Assembly: GCA_964057225.1 (NCBI GenBank)
Contig: OZ059899.1
Coordinates: forward strand, 1,302,001 to 1,366,000
Length of the DNA: 64,000 nt
Reading direction: 5' to 3'
Source: Auanema rhodensis
Taxonomy: Eukaryota; Nematoda; Chromadorea; Rhabditida; Rhabditidae
How positions within the stretch are numbered: the first letter of the stretch is position 1; the number at the start of each line of letters is the position of its first letter. A program made the position numbers and the translations under genes. This document shows positions 10,882 through 25,800 of the stretch, one piece after another. The notes beneath the pieces were generated by a model. That model made no database searches and was not told the origin of the DNA. It worked only from the letters and a program-made list of their open reading frames with translations.

Positions 10882-13800
10882 ACTTATATCAGTTGATATC
10901 TCGGTGCATTTTTAAGCTAGCGCAAATCTGATAACACAGATCGACGCAGCTTGAAAATCCGCATCGAATGCACTATACTACATTGAGAAACGCTTAATAC
11001 AAAAATTAGTTATGATTGTTTGAAAAATGATGCATTAGTGTATGTTGAGTTTCCATGTACACTCAACATTGCTTCCAAAAACATTTTGACAAAAATTTTT
11101 TCGAAAAATTTCAAAATAATTTAGCAAAAAGTAGATGTTTTTAGATTCCATTTCTCAAGGCAAAGACGATAGACAATGTTATTCAACGAAAAAATTATTT
11201 CTTCAGGGTGAAAATCGAGGATATAAGTGTGAACTTATATCAGTTGATATCTCGGTGCATTTTTAAGTTAGCGCAAATCTGATAACACAGATCGACGCAG
11301 CTTAAAAATCCGCATCGAATGCACTATACTACATTGAGAAACGCTTGATACAAAAATTAGTTATGATCGTTTGAAAAATGATGCATTAGTGTATGTTGAG
11401 TTTCCATGTACACTCAACATTGCTTCCAAAAACATTTTGACAAAAATTTTTTCGAAAAATTTCAAAATAATTTAGCAAAAAGTAGATGTTTTTAGATTCC
11501 ATTTTTCAAGGCAAAGACGATGGACAATGTTATTCAACGAAAAAATTGATTCTTCAGGGTGAAAATCGAGGATATAAGTGTGAACTTATATCAGTTGATA
11601 TCTCGGTGCATTTTTAAGCTAGCGCAAATCTGATAACACAGATCGACGCAGCTTAAAAATCCGCAGCGAATGCACTATACTACATTGAGAAACGCTCGAT
11701 ACAAAAATTAGTTATGATCGTTTGAAAAATCATGCATTAGTGTATGTTGAGTTTCCATGTACACTCAACATTGCTTCCAAAAACATTTTGACAAAATTTT
11801 TTTCGAAAAATTTCAAAAGAATTTAGCAAAAAGTAGATGTTTTTAGATTCCATTTTTCAAGGCAAAGACGATGGACAATGTTATTCAACGAAAAAATTAT
11901 TTCTTCAGGGTGAAAATCGAGGATATAAGTGTGAACTTATATCAGTTGATATCTCGGTGCATTTTTAAGTTAGCGCAAATCTGATAACACAGATCGACGC
12001 AGCTTAAAAATCCGCATCGAATGCACTATACTACACTGAGAAACGCTTGATACAAAAATTAGTTATGATCGTTTGAAAAATGATGCATTAGTGTATGTTG
12101 AGTTTCCATGTACACTCAACATTGCTTCCAAAAACATTTTGACAAAAATTTTTTCGAAAAATTTCAAAATAATTTAGCAAAAAGTAGATGTTTTTAGATT
12201 CCATTTCTCAAGGCAAAGACGATGGACAATGTTATTCAACGAAAAAATTATTTCTTCAGGGTGAAAATCGAGGATATAAGTGTGAACTTATATCAGTTGA
12301 TATCTCGGTGCATTTTTAAGTTAGCGCAAATCTGATAACACAGATCGACGCAGCTTAAAAATCCGCATCGAATGCACTATACTTCATTGAGAAACGCTTG
12401 ATACAAAAATTAGTTATGATCGTTTGAAAAATGATGCATTAGTGTATGTTGAGTTTCCATGTACACTCAACATTGCTTCCAAAAACATTTTGACAAAAAT
12501 TTTTTCGAAAAATTTCAAAATAATTTAGCAAAAAGTAGATGTTTTTAGATTCCATTTTTCAAGGCAAAGACGATGGACAATGTTATTCAACGAAAAAATT
12601 GATTCTTCAGGGTGAAAATCGAGGATATAAGTGTGAACTTATATCAGTTGATATCTCGGTGCATTTTTAAGCTAGCGCAAATCTGATAACACAGATCGAC
12701 GCAGCTTGAAAATCCGCATCGAATGCACTATACTACATTGAGAAACGCTTAATACAAAAATTAGTTATGATTGTTTGAAAAATGATGCATTAGTGTATGT
12801 TGAGTTTCCATGTACACTCAACATTGCTTCCAAAAACATTTTGACAAAAATTTTTTCGAAAAATTTCAAAATAATTTAGCAAAAAGTAGATGTTTTTAGA
12901 TTCCATTTCTCAAGGCAAAGACGATAGACAATGTTATTCAACGAAAAAATTATTTCTTCAGGGTGAAAATCGAGGATATAAGTGTGAACTTATATCAGTT
13001 GATATCTCGGTGCATTTTTAAGTTAGCGCAAATCTGATAACACAGATCGACGCAGCTTAAAAATCCGCATCGAATGCACTATACTACATTGAGAAACGCT
13101 TGATACAAAAATTAGTTATGATCGTTTGAAAAATGATGCATTAGTGTATGTTGAGTTTCCATGTACACTCAACATTGCTTCCAAAAACATTTTGACAAAA
13201 ATTTTTTCGAAAAATTTCAAAATAATTTAGCAAAAAGTAGATGTTTTTAGATTCCATTTTTCAAGGCAAAGACGATGGACAATGTTATTCAACGAAAAAA
13301 TTGATTCTTCAGGGTGAAAATCGAGGATATAAGTGTGAACTTATATCAGTTGATATCTCGGTGCATTTTTAAGCTAGCGCAAATCTGATAACACAGATCG
13401 ACGCAGCTTAAAAATCCGCAGCGAATGCACTATACTACATTGAGAAACGCTCGATACAAAAATTAGTTATGATCGTTTGAAAAATCATGCATTAGTGTAT
13501 GTTGAGTTTCCATGTACACTCAACATTGCTTCCAAAAACATTTTGACAAAATTTTTTTCGAAAAATTTCAAAAGAATTTAGCAAAAAGTAGATGTTTTTA
13601 GATTCCATTTTTCAAGGCAAAGACGATGGACAATGTTATTCAACGAAAAAATTATTTCTTCAGGGTGAAAATCGAGGATATAAGTGTGAACTTATATCAG
13701 TTGATATCTCGGTGCATTTTTAAGTTAGCGCAAATCTGATAACACAGATCGACGCAGCTTAAAAATCCGCATCGAATGCACTATACTACACTGAGAAACG

Positions 13801-16146
13801 CTTGATACAAAAATTAGTTATGATCGTTTGAAAAATGATGCATTAGTGTATGTTGAGTTTCCATGTACACTCAACATTGCTTCCAAAAACATTTTGACAA
13901 AAATTTTTTCGAAAAATTTCAAAATAATTTAGCAAAAAGTAGATGTTTTTAGATTCCATTTCTCAAGGCAAAGACGATGGACAATGTTATTCAACGAAAA
14001 AATTATTTCTTCAGGGTGAAAATCGAGGATATAAGTGTGAACTTATATCAGTTGATATCTCGGTGCATTTTTAAGTTAGCGCAAATCTGATAACACAGAT
14101 CGACGCAGCTTAAAAATCCGCATCGAATGCACTATACTTCATTGAGAAACGCTTGATACAAAAATTAGTTATGATCGTTTGAAAAATGATGCATTAGTGT
14201 ATGTTGAGTTTCCATGTACACTCAACATTGCTTCCAAAAACATTTTGACAAAAATTTTTTCGAAAAATTTCAAAATAATTTAGCAAAAAGTAGATGTTTT
14301 TAGATTCCATTTTTCAAGGCAAAGACGATGGACAATGTTATTCAACGAAAAAATTGATTCTTCAGGGTGAAAATCGAGGATATAAGTGTGAACTTATATC
14401 AGTTGATATCTCGGTGCATTTTTAAGCTAGCGCAAATCTGATAACACAGATCGACGCAGCTTGAAAATCCGCATCGAATGCACTATACTACATTGAGAAA
14501 CGCTTAATACAAAAATTAGTTATGATTGTTTGAAAAATGATGCATTAGTGTATGTTGAGTTTCCATGTACACTCAACATTGCTTCCAAAAACATTTTGAC
14601 AAAAATTTTTTCGAAAAATTTCAAAATAATTTAGCAAAAAGTAGATGTTTTTAGATTCCATTTCTCAAGGCAAAGACGATAGACAATGTTATTCAACGAA
14701 AAAATTATTTCTTCAGGGTGAAAATCGAGGATATAAGTGTGAACTTATATCAGTTGATATCTCGGTGCATTTTTAAGTTAGCGCAAATCTGATAACACAG
14801 ATCGACGCAGCTTAAAAATCCGCATCGAATGCACTATACTACATTGAGAAACGCTTGATACAAAAATTAGTTATGATCGTTTGAAAAATGATGCATTAGT
14901 GTATGTTGAGTTTCCATGTACACTCAACATTGCTTCCAAAAACATTTTGACAAAAATTTTTTCGAAAAATTTCAAAATAATTTAGCAAAAAGTAGATGTT
15001 TTTAGATTCCATTTTTCAAGGCAAAGACGATGGACAATGTTATTCAACGAAAAAATTGATTCTTCAGGGTGAAAATCGAGGATATAAGTGTGAACTTATA
15101 TCAGTTGATATCTCGGTGCATTTTTAAGCTAGCGCAAATCTGATAACACAGATCGACGCAGCTTAAAAATCCGCAGCGAATGCACTATACTACATTGAGA
15201 AACGCTCGATACAAAAATTAGTTATGATCGTTTGAAAAATCATGCATTAGTGTATGTTGAGTTTCCATGTACACTCAACATTGCTTCCAAAAACATTTTG
15301 ACAAAATTTTTTTCGAAAAATTTCAAAAGAATTTAGCAAAAAGTAGATGTTTTTAGATTCCATTTTTCAAGGCAAAGACGATGGACAATGTTATTCAACG
15401 AAAAAATTATTTCTTCAGGGTGAAAATCGAGGATATAAGTGTGAACTTATATCAGTTGATATCTCGGTGCATTTTTAAGTTAGCGCAAATCTGATAACAC
15501 AGATCGACGCAGCTTAAAAATCCGCATCGAATGCACTATACTACACTGAGAAACGCTTGATACAAAAATTAGTTATGATCGTTTGAAAAATGATGCATTA
15601 GTGTATGTTGAGTTTCCATGTACACTCAACATTGCTTCCAAAAACATTTTGACAAAAATTTTTTCGAAAAATTTCAAAATAATTTAGCAAAAAGTAGATG
15701 TTTTTAGATTCCATTTCTCAAGGCAAAGACGATGGACAATGTTATTCAACGAAAAAATTATTTCTTCAGGGTGAAAATCGAGGATATAAGTGTGAACTTA
15801 TATCAGTTGATATCTCGGTGCATTTTTAAGTTAGCGCAAATCTGATAACACAGATCGACGCAGCTTAAAAATCCGCATCGAATGCACTATACTACATTGA
15901 GAAACGCTTGATACAAAAATTAGTTATGATCGTTTGAAAAATGATGCATTAGTGTATGTTGAGTTTCCATGTACACTCAACATTGCTTCCAAAAACATTT
16001 TGACAAAAATTTTTTCGAAAAATTTCAAAATAATTTAGCAAAAAGTAGATGTTTTTAGATTCCATTTTTCAAGGCAAAGACGATGGACAATGTTATTCAA
16101 CGAAAAAATTGATTCTTCAGGGTGAAAATCGAGGATATAAGTGTGA
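10882..16146 (+). repeat. Five-monomer higher-order repeat, three copies (U32-U46)
   Basis: A 1,755-bp block of five distinct monomers repeats at 10882-12636, 12637-14391 and 14392-16146. Private markers recur at exact 1,755-bp spacing: 'cttgaaaatcc' at 10950, 12705 and 14460; 'aatcatgc' near 11731, 13486 and 15241; and 'tatacttcattg' near 12381 and 14136. The third copy differs in its last monomer (U46), which has 'tatactacattg'. Otherwise I see no difference between copies at the diagnostic sites. Monomers within a copy are clearly distinct, so this is a true higher-order repeat produced by recent amplification. Confidence 0.9.
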
Positions 16147-19100
16147 ACTTATATCAGTTGATATCTCGGTGCATTTTTAAGCTAGCGCAAATCTGATAAC
16201 ACAGATCGACGCAGCTTAAAAATCCGCAGCGAATGCACTATACTACATTGAGAAACGCTCGATACAAAAATTAGTTATGATCGTTTGAAAAATCATGCAT
16301 TAGTGTATGTTGAGTTTCCATGTACACTCAACATTGCTTCCAAAAACATTTTGACAAAATTTTTTTCGAAAAATTTCAAAAGAATTTAGCAAAAAGTAGA
16401 TGTTTTTAGATTCCATTTTTCAAGGCAAAGACGATGGACAATGTTATTCAACGAAAAAATTATTTCTTCAGGGTGAAAATCGAGGATATAAGTGTGAACT
16501 TATATCAGTTGATATCTCGGTGCATTTTTAAGTTAGCGCAAATCTGATAACACAGATCGACGCAGCTTAAAAATCCGCATCGAATGCACTATACTACACT
16601 GAGAAACGCTTGATACAAAAATTAGTTATGATCGTTTGAAAAATGATGCATTAGTGTATGTTGAGTTTCCATGTACACTCAACATTGCTTCCAAAAATAT
16701 TTTGACAAAAATTTTTTCGAAAAATTTCAAAATAATTTAGCAAAAAGTAGATGTTTTTAGATTTCATTTTTCAAGGCAAAGACGATGGACAATGTTATTC
16801 AACGAAAAAATTAATTCTTCAGGGTGAAAATCGAGGATATAAGTGTGAACTTATATCAGTTGATATCTCGGTGCATTTTTAAGCTAGCGCAAATCTGATA
16901 ACACAGATCGACGCAGCTTAAAAATCCGCATCGAATGCACTATACTACATTGAGAAACGCTTAATACAAAAATTAGTTATGATCGTTTGAAAAATGATGC
17001 ATTAGTGTATGTTGAGTTTCCATGTACACTCAACATTGCTTCCAAAAACATTTTGACAAAAATTTTTTCGAAAAATTTCAAAATAATTTAGCAAAAAGTA
17101 GATGTTTTTAGATTCCATTTTTCAAGGCAAAGACGATGGACAATGTTATTCAACGAAAAAAATAATTCTTCAGGGTGAAAATCGAGGATATAAGTGTGAA
17201 CTTATATCAGTTGATATCTCGGTGCATTTTTAAGCTAGCGCAAATCTGATAACACAGATCGACGCAGCTTAAAAATCCGCATCGAATGCACTATACTACA
17301 TTGAGAAACGCTTAATACAAAAATTAGTTATGATCGTTTGAAAAATGATGCATTAGTGTATGTTGAGTTTCCATGTACACTCAACATTGCTTCCAAAAAC
17401 ATTTTGACAAAAATTTTTTCGAAAAATTTCAAAATAATTTAGCAAAAAGTAGATGTTTTTAGATTCCATTTTTCAAGGCAAAGACGATGGACAATGTTAT
17501 TCAACGAAAAAAATAATTCTTCAGGGTGAAAATCGAGGATATAAGTGTGAACTTATATCAGTTGATATCTCGGTGCATTTTTAAGCTAGCGCAAATCTGA
17601 TAACACAGATCGACGCAGCTTAAAAATCCGCATCGAATGCACTATACTACATTGAGAAACGCTTAATACAAAAATTAGTTATGATCGTTTGAAAAATGAT
17701 GCATTAGTGTATGTTGAGTTTCCATGTACACTCAACATTGCTTCCAAAAACATTTTGACAAAAATTTTTTCGAAAAATTTCAAAATAATTTAGCAAAAAG
17801 TAGATGTTTTTAGATTTCATTTTTCAAGGCAAAGACGATGGACAATGTTATTCAACGAAAAAATTAATTCTTCAGGGTGAAAATCGAGGATATAAGTGTG
17901 AACTTATATCAGTTGATATCTCGGTGCATTTTTAAGCTAGCGCAAATCTGATAACACAGATCGACGCAGCTTAAAAATCCGCATCGAATGCACTATACTA
18001 CATTGAGAAACGCTTAATACAAAAATTAGTTATGATCGTTTGAAAAATGATGCATTAGTGTATGTTGAGTTTCCATGTACACTCAACATTGCTTCCAAAA
18101 ACATTTTGACAAAAATTTTTTCGAACAATTTCAAAATAATTTAGCAAAAAGTAGATGTTTTTAGATTCCATTTTTCAAGGCAAAGACGATGGACAATGTT
18201 ATTCAACGAAAAAATTAATTCTTCAGAGTGAAAATCGAGGATATAAGTGTGAACTTATATCAGTTGATATCTCGGTGCATTTTTAAGCTAGCGCAAATCT
18301 GATAACACAGATCGACGCAACTTAAAAATCCGCATCGAATGCACTATACTACATTGAGAAACGCTTGATACAAAAATTAGTTATGATCGTTTGAAAAATG
18401 ATGCATTAGTGTATATTGAGTTTCCATGTACACTCAACATTGCTTCCAAAAACATTTTGACAAAAATTTTTTCGAAAAATTTCAAATAAATTTAGCAAAA
18501 AGTAGATGTTTTTAGATTCCATTTCTCAAGGCAAAGACGATGGACAATGTTATTCAACGAAAAAATTAATTCTTCAGGGTGAAAATTGAGGATATAAGTG
18601 TGAACTTATATCAGTTGATATCTCGGTGCATTTTTAAGCTAGCGCAAATCTGATAACACAGATCGACGCAGCTTAAAAATCCGCATCGAATGCACTATAC
18701 TACATTGAGAAACGCTTGATACAAAAATTAGTTATGATCGTTTGAAAAATGATGCATTAGTGTATGTTGAGTTTCCATGTACACTCAACATTGCTTCCAA
18801 AAACATTTTGACAAAAATTTTTTTGAAAAATTTCAGAATAATTTAGCAAAAAGTAGATGTTTTTAGATTCCATTTTTCAAGGCAAAGACGATAGACAATG
18901 TTATTCAACAAGAAAATTAATTCTTCAGGGTGAAAATCGAGGATATAAGTGTGAACTTATATCAGTTGATATCTCGGTGCATTTTTAAGCTAGCGCAAAT
19001 CTGATAACACAGATCGACGCAGCTTAAAAATCCGCATCGAATGCACTATACTACATTGAGAAACGCTTAATACAAAAATTAGTTATGATCGTTTGAAAAA

Positions 19101-22100
19101 TGATGCATTAGTGTATGTTGAGTTTCCATGTACACTCAACATTGCTTCCAAAAACATTTTGACAAAAATTTTTCTGAAAAATTTCAGAATAATTTAGCAA
19201 AAAGTAGATGTTTTTAGATTCCATTTTTCAAGGCAAAGACGATAGACAATGTTATTCAACAAATTAATTCTTCAGGGTGAAAATCGAGGATATAAGTGTG
19301 AACTTATATCAGTTGATATCTCGGTGCATTTTTAAGCTAGCGCAAATCTGATAACACAGATCGACGCAGCTTAAAAATCCGCATCGAATGCACTATACTA
19401 CATTGAGAAACGCTTAATACAAAAATTAGTTATGATCGTTTGAAAAATGATGCATTAGTGTATGTTGAGTTTCCATGTACACTCAACATTGCTTCCAAAA
19501 ACATTTTGACAAAAATTTTTTTGAAAAATTTCAGAATAATTTAGCAAAAAGTAGATGTTTTTAGATTCCATTTTTCAAGGCAAAGACGATAGACAATGTT
19601 ATTCAACGAAAAAATTGATTCTTCAGGGTGAAAATCGAGGATATAAGTGTGAACTTATATCAGTTGATATCTCGGTGCATTTTTAAGCTAGCGCAAATCT
19701 GATAACACAGATCGACGCAGCTTAAAAATCCGCAGCGAATGCACTATACTACATTGAGAAACGCTCGATACAAAAATTAGTTATGATCGTTTGAAAAATC
19801 ATGCATTAGTGTATGTTGAGTTTCCATGTACACTCAACATTGCTTCCAAAAACATTTTGACAAAATTTTTTTCGAAAAATTTCAAAAGAATTTAGCAAAA
19901 AGTAGATGTTTTTAGATTCCATTTTTCAAGGCAAAGACGATGGACAATGTTATTCAACGAAAAAATTATTTCTTCAGGGTGAAAATCGAGGATATAAGTG
20001 TGAACTTATATCAGTTGATATCTCGGTGCATTTTTAAGTTAGCGCAAATCTGATAACACAGATCGACGCAGCTTAAAAATCCGCATCGAATGCACTATAC
20101 TACACTGAGAAACGCTTGATACAAAAATTAGTTATGATCGTTTGAAAAATGATGCATTAGTGTATGTTGAGTTTCCATGTACACTCAACATTGCTTCCAA
20201 AAATATTTTGACAAAAATTTTTTCGAAAAATTTCAAAATAATTTAGCAAAAAGTAGATGTTTTTAGATTTCATTTTTCAAGGCAAAGACGATGGACAATG
20301 TTATTCAACGAAAAAATTAATTCTTCAGGGTGAAAATCGAGGATATAAGTGTGAACTTATATCAGTTGATATCTCGGTGCATTTTTAAGCTAGCGCAAAT
20401 CTGATAACACAGATCGACGCAGCTTAAAAATCCGCATCGAATGCACTATACTACATTGAGAAACGCTTAATACAAAAATTAGTTATGATCGTTTGAAAAA
20501 TGATGCATTAGTGTATGTTGAGTTTCCATGTACACTCAACATTGCTTCCAAAAACATTTTGACAAAAATTTTTTCGAAAAATTTCAAAATAATTTAGCAA
20601 AAAGTAGATGTTTTTAGATTCCATTTTTCAAGGCAAAGACGATGGACAATGTTATTCAACGAAAAAAATAATTCTTCAGGGTGAAAATCGAGGATATAAG
20701 TGTGAACTTATATCAGTTGATATCTCGGTGCATTTTTAAGCTAGCGCAAATCTGATAACACAGATCGACGCAGCTTAAAAATCCGCATCGAATGCACTAT
20801 ACTACATTGAGAAACGCTTAATACAAAAATTAGTTATGATCGTTTGAAAAATGATGCATTAGTGTATGTTGAGTTTCCATGTACACTCAACATTGCTTCC
20901 AAAAACATTTTGACAAAAATTTTTTCGAAAAATTTCAAAATAATTTAGCAAAAAGTAGATGTTTTTAGATTCCATTTTTCAAGGCAAAGACGATGGACAA
21001 TGTTATTCAACGAAAAAAATAATTCTTCAGGGTGAAAATCGAGGATATAAGTGTGAACTTATATCAGTTGATATCTCGGTGCATTTTTAAGCTAGCGCAA
21101 ATCTGATAACACAGATCGACGCAGCTTAAAAATCCGCATCGAATGCACTATACTACATTGAGAAACGCTTAATACAAAAATTAGTTATGATCGTTTGAAA
21201 AATGATGCATTAGTGTATGTTGAGTTTCCATGTACACTCAACATTGCTTCCAAAAACATTTTGACAAAAATTTTTTCGAAAAATTTCAAAATAATTTAGC
21301 AAAAAGTAGATGTTTTTAGATTTCATTTTTCAAGGCAAAGACGATGGACAATGTTATTCAACGAAAAAATTAATTCTTCAGGGTGAAAATCGAGGATATA
21401 AGTGTGAACTTATATCAGTTGATATCTCGGTGCATTTTTAAGCTAGCGCAAATCTGATAACACAGATCGACGCAGCTTAAAAATCCGCATCGAATGCACT
21501 ATACTACATTGAGAAACGCTTAATACAAAAATTAGTTATGATCGTTTGAAAAATGATGCATTAGTGTATGTTGAGTTTCCATGTACACTCAACATTGCTT
21601 CCAAAAACATTTTGACAAAAATTTTTTCGAACAATTTCAAAATAATTTAGCAAAAAGTAGATGTTTTTAGATTCCATTTTTCAAGGCAAAGACGATGGAC
21701 AATGTTATTCAACGAAAAAATTAATTCTTCAGAGTGAAAATCGAGGATATAAGTGTGAACTTATATCAGTTGATATCTCGGTGCATTTTTAAGCTAGCGC
21801 AAATCTGATAACACAGATCGACGCAACTTAAAAATCCGCATCGAATGCACTATACTACATTGAGAAACGCTTAATACAAAAATTAGTTATGATCGTTTGA
21901 AAAATGATGCATTAGTGTATGTTGAGTTTCCATGTACACTCAACATTGCTTCCAAAAACATTTTGACAAAAATTTTTTCGAAAAATTTCAAAATAATTTA
22001 GCAAAAAGTAGATGTTTTTAGATTCCTTTTTTCAAGGCAAAGACGATGGACAATGTTATTCAACAAAAAAATTATTTCTTCAGGGTGAAAATCGAGGATA

Positions 22101-22811
22101 TAAGTGTGAACTTATATCAGTTGATATCTCGGTGCATTTTTAAGCTAGCGCAAATCTGATAACACAGATCGACGCAGCTTAAAAATCCGCATCGAATGCA
22201 CTATACTACATTGAGAAACGCTTAATACAAAAATTGGTTATGATCGTTTGAAAAATGATGCATTAGTGTATGTTGAGTTTCCATGTACACTCAACATTGC
22301 TTCCAAAAACATTTTGACAAAAATTTTTTCGAAAAATTTCAAAATAATTTAGCAAAAAGTAAATGTTTTAAGATTCCATTTTTCAAGGCAAAGACGATGG
22401 ACAATGTTATTCAACGAAAAAATTAATTCTTCAGGGTGAAAATCGAGGATATAAGTGTGAACTTATATCAGTTGATATCTCGGTGCATTTTTAAGCTAGC
22501 GCAAATCTGATAACACAGATCGACGCAGCTTAAAAATGCGCATCGAATGCACTATACTACATTGAGAAACGCTTAATACAAAAATTAGTTATGATCGTTT
22601 GAAAAATGATACATTAGTGTATGTTGAGTTTCCATGTACACTCAACATTGCTTCCAAAAACATTTTGACAAAAATTTTTTCGAAAAATTTCAAAATAATT
22701 TAGCAAAAAGTAGATGTTTTTAGATTCCTTTTTTCAAGGCAAAGACGATGGACAATGTTATTCAACAAAAAAATTATTTCTTCAGGGTGAAAATCGAGGA
22801 TATAAGTGTGA
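16147..22811 (+). repeat. Sub-domain 3 (U47-U65) with a ten-monomer-displaced duplication
   Basis: U47-U52 (16147-18252) reappears as U57-U62 (19653-21758). Shared private markers are 'cgaaaaaaataattc' in U49, U50, U59 and U60, and 'cgaacaatttc' in U52 and U62. The displacement is 3,506 bp, which is ten monomers less the 4-bp deletion in U55. U49 and U50 appear to be an adjacent identical pair. U63-U65 carry unusual changes: 'attccttttttc' in U63 and U65, 'aattggttatg' in U64 and 'aaatgcgcatc' in U65. Confidence 0.85.
18955..19301 (+). repeat. Shortened monomer U55 (347 bp)
   Basis: Four bases are missing in the A-rich run after 'gttattcaac' (about 19260): this copy reads 'caacaaattaattc' where its neighbours read 'caacaagaaaattaattc'. 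It also has 'tttttctgaaaa' in the centre, a change shared only with U74. The deletion shifts the phase of everything downstream by 4 bp. Confidence 0.9.
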
Positions 22812-25800
22812 ACTTATATCAGTTGATATCTCGGTGCATTTTTAAGCTAGCGCAAATCTGATAACACAGATCGACGCAGCTTAAAAATCCGCATCGAATG
22901 CACTATACTACATTGAGAAACGCTTAATACAAAAATTAGTTATGATCGTTTGAAAAATGATGCATTAGTGTATGTTGAGTTTCCATGTACACTCAACATT
23001 GCTTCCAAAAACATTTTGACAAAAATTTTTTTGAAAAATTTCAGAATAATTTAGCAAAAAGTAGATGTTTTTAGATTCCATTTTTCAAGGCAAAGACGAT
23101 AGACAATGTTATTCAACAAGAAAATTAATTCTTCAGGGTGAAAATCGAGGATATAAGTGTGAACTTATATCAGTTGATATCTCGGTGCATTTTTAAGCTA
23201 GCGCAAATCTGATAACACAGATCGACGCAGCTTAAAAATCCGCATCGAATGCACTATACTACATTGAGAAAGGCTTAATACAAAAATTAGTTATGATCGT
23301 TTGAAAAATGATGCATTAGTGTATGTTGAGTTTCCATGTACACTCAACATTGCTTCCAAAAACATTTTGACAAAAATTTTTTCGAAAAATTTCAAAATAA
23401 TTTAGCAAAAAGTAGATGTTTTTAGATTCCATTTTTCAAGGCAAAGACGATGGACAATGTTATTCAACGAAAAAATTAATTCTTCAGAGTGAAAATCGAG
23501 GATATAAGTGTGAACTTATATCAGTTGATATCTCGGTGCATTTTTAAGCTAGCGCAAATCTGATAACACAGATCGACGCAGCTTAAAAATCCGCAGCGAA
23601 TGCACTATACTACATTGAGAAACGCTCGATACAAAAATTAGTTATGATCGTTTGAAAAATCATGCATTAGTGTATGTTGAGTTTCCATGTACACTCAACA
23701 TTGCTTCCAAAAACATTTTGACAAAATTTTTTTCGAAAAATTTCAGAATAATTTAGCAAAAAGTAGATGTTTTTAGATTCCATTTTTCAAGGCAAAGACG
23801 ATAGACAATGTTATTCAACAAGAAAATTAATTCTTCAGGGTGAAAATCGAGGATATAAGTGTGAACTTATATCAGTTGATATCTCGGTGCATTTTTAAGC
23901 TAGCGCAAATCTGATAACACAGATCGACGCAGCTTAAAAATCCGCATCGAATGCACTATACTACATTGAGAAACGCTTAATACAAAAATTAGTTATGATC
24001 GTTTGAAAAATGATGCATTAGTGTATGTTGAGTTTCCATGTACACTCAACATTGCTTCCAAAAACATTTTGACAAAAATTTTTTTGAAAAATTTCAGAAT
24101 AATTTAGCAAAAAGTAGATGTTTTTAGATTCCATTTTTCAAGGCAAAGACGATAGACAATGTTATTCAACAAGAAAATTAATTCTTCAGGGTGAAAATCG
24201 AGGATATAAGTGTGAACTTATATCAGTTGATATCTCGGTGCATTTTTAAGCTAGCGCAAATCTGATAACACAGATCGACGCAGCTTAAAAATCCGCATCG
24301 AATGCACTATACTACATTGAGAAAGGCTTAATACAAAAATTAGTTATGATCGTTTGAAAAATGATGCATTAGTGTATGTTGAGTTTCCATGTACACTCAA
24401 CATTGCTTCCAAAAACATTTTGACAAAAATTTTTTCGAAAAATTTCAAAATAATTTAGCAAAAAGTAGATGTTTTTAGATTCCATTTTTCAAGGCAAAGA
24501 CGATGGACAATGTTATTCAACGAAAAAATTAATTCTTCAGAGTGAAAATCGAGGATATAAGTGTGAACTTATATCAGTTGATATCTCGGTGCATTTTTAA
24601 GCTAGCGCAAATCTGATAACACAGATCGACGCAGCTTAAAAATCCGCATCGAATGCACTATACTACATTGAGAAACGCTTGATACAAAAATTAGTTATGA
24701 TCGTTTGAAAAATGATGCATTAGTGTATGTTGAGTTTCCATGTACACTCAACATTGCTTCCAAAAACATTTTGACAAAAATTTTTTTGAAAAATTTCAGA
24801 ATAATTTAGCAAAAAGTAGATGTTTTTAGATTCCATTTTTCAAGGCAAAGACGATAGACAATGTTATTCAACAAGAAAATTAATTCTTCAGGGTGAAAAT
24901 CGAGGATATAAGTGTGAACTTATATCAGTTGATATCTCGGTGCATTTTTAAGCTAGCGCAAATCTGATAACACAGATCGACGCAGCTTAAAAATCCGCAT
25001 CGAATGCACTATACTACATTGAGAAAGGCTTAATACAAAAATTAGTTATGATCGTTTGAAAAATGATGCATTAGTGTATGTTGAGTTTCCATGTACACTC
25101 AACATTGCTTCCAAAAACATTTTGACAAAAATTTTTTCGAAAAATTTCAAAAGAATTTAGCAAAAAGTAGATGTTTTTAGATTCCATTTTTCAAGGCAAA
25201 GACGATGGACAATGTTATTCAACGAAAAAATTAATTCTTCAGAGTGAAAATCGAGGATATAAGTGTGAACTTATATCAGTTGATATCTCGGTGCATTTTT
25301 AAGCTAGCGCAAATCTGATAACACAGATCGACGCAGCTTAAAAATCCGCATCGAATGCACTATACTACATTGAGAAACGCTTGATACAAAAATTAGTTAT
25401 GATCGTTTGAAAAATGATGCATTAGTGTATGTTGAGTTTCCATGTACACTCAACATTGCTTCCAAAAACATTTTGACAAAAATTTTTTTGAAAAATTTCA
25501 GAATAATTTAGCAAAAAGTAGATGTTTTTAGATTCCATTTTTCAAGGCAAAGACGATAGACAATGTTATTCAACAAGAAAATTAATTCTTCAGGGTGAAA
25601 ATCGAGGATATAAGTGTGAACTTATATCAGTTGATATCTCGGTGCATTTTTAAGCTAGCGCAAATCTGATAACACAGATCGACGCAGCTTAAAAATCCGC
25701 ATCGAATGCACTATACTACATTGAGAAACGCTTAATACAAAAATTAGTTATGATCGTTTGAAAAATGATGCATTAGTGTATGTTGAGTTTCCATGTACAC

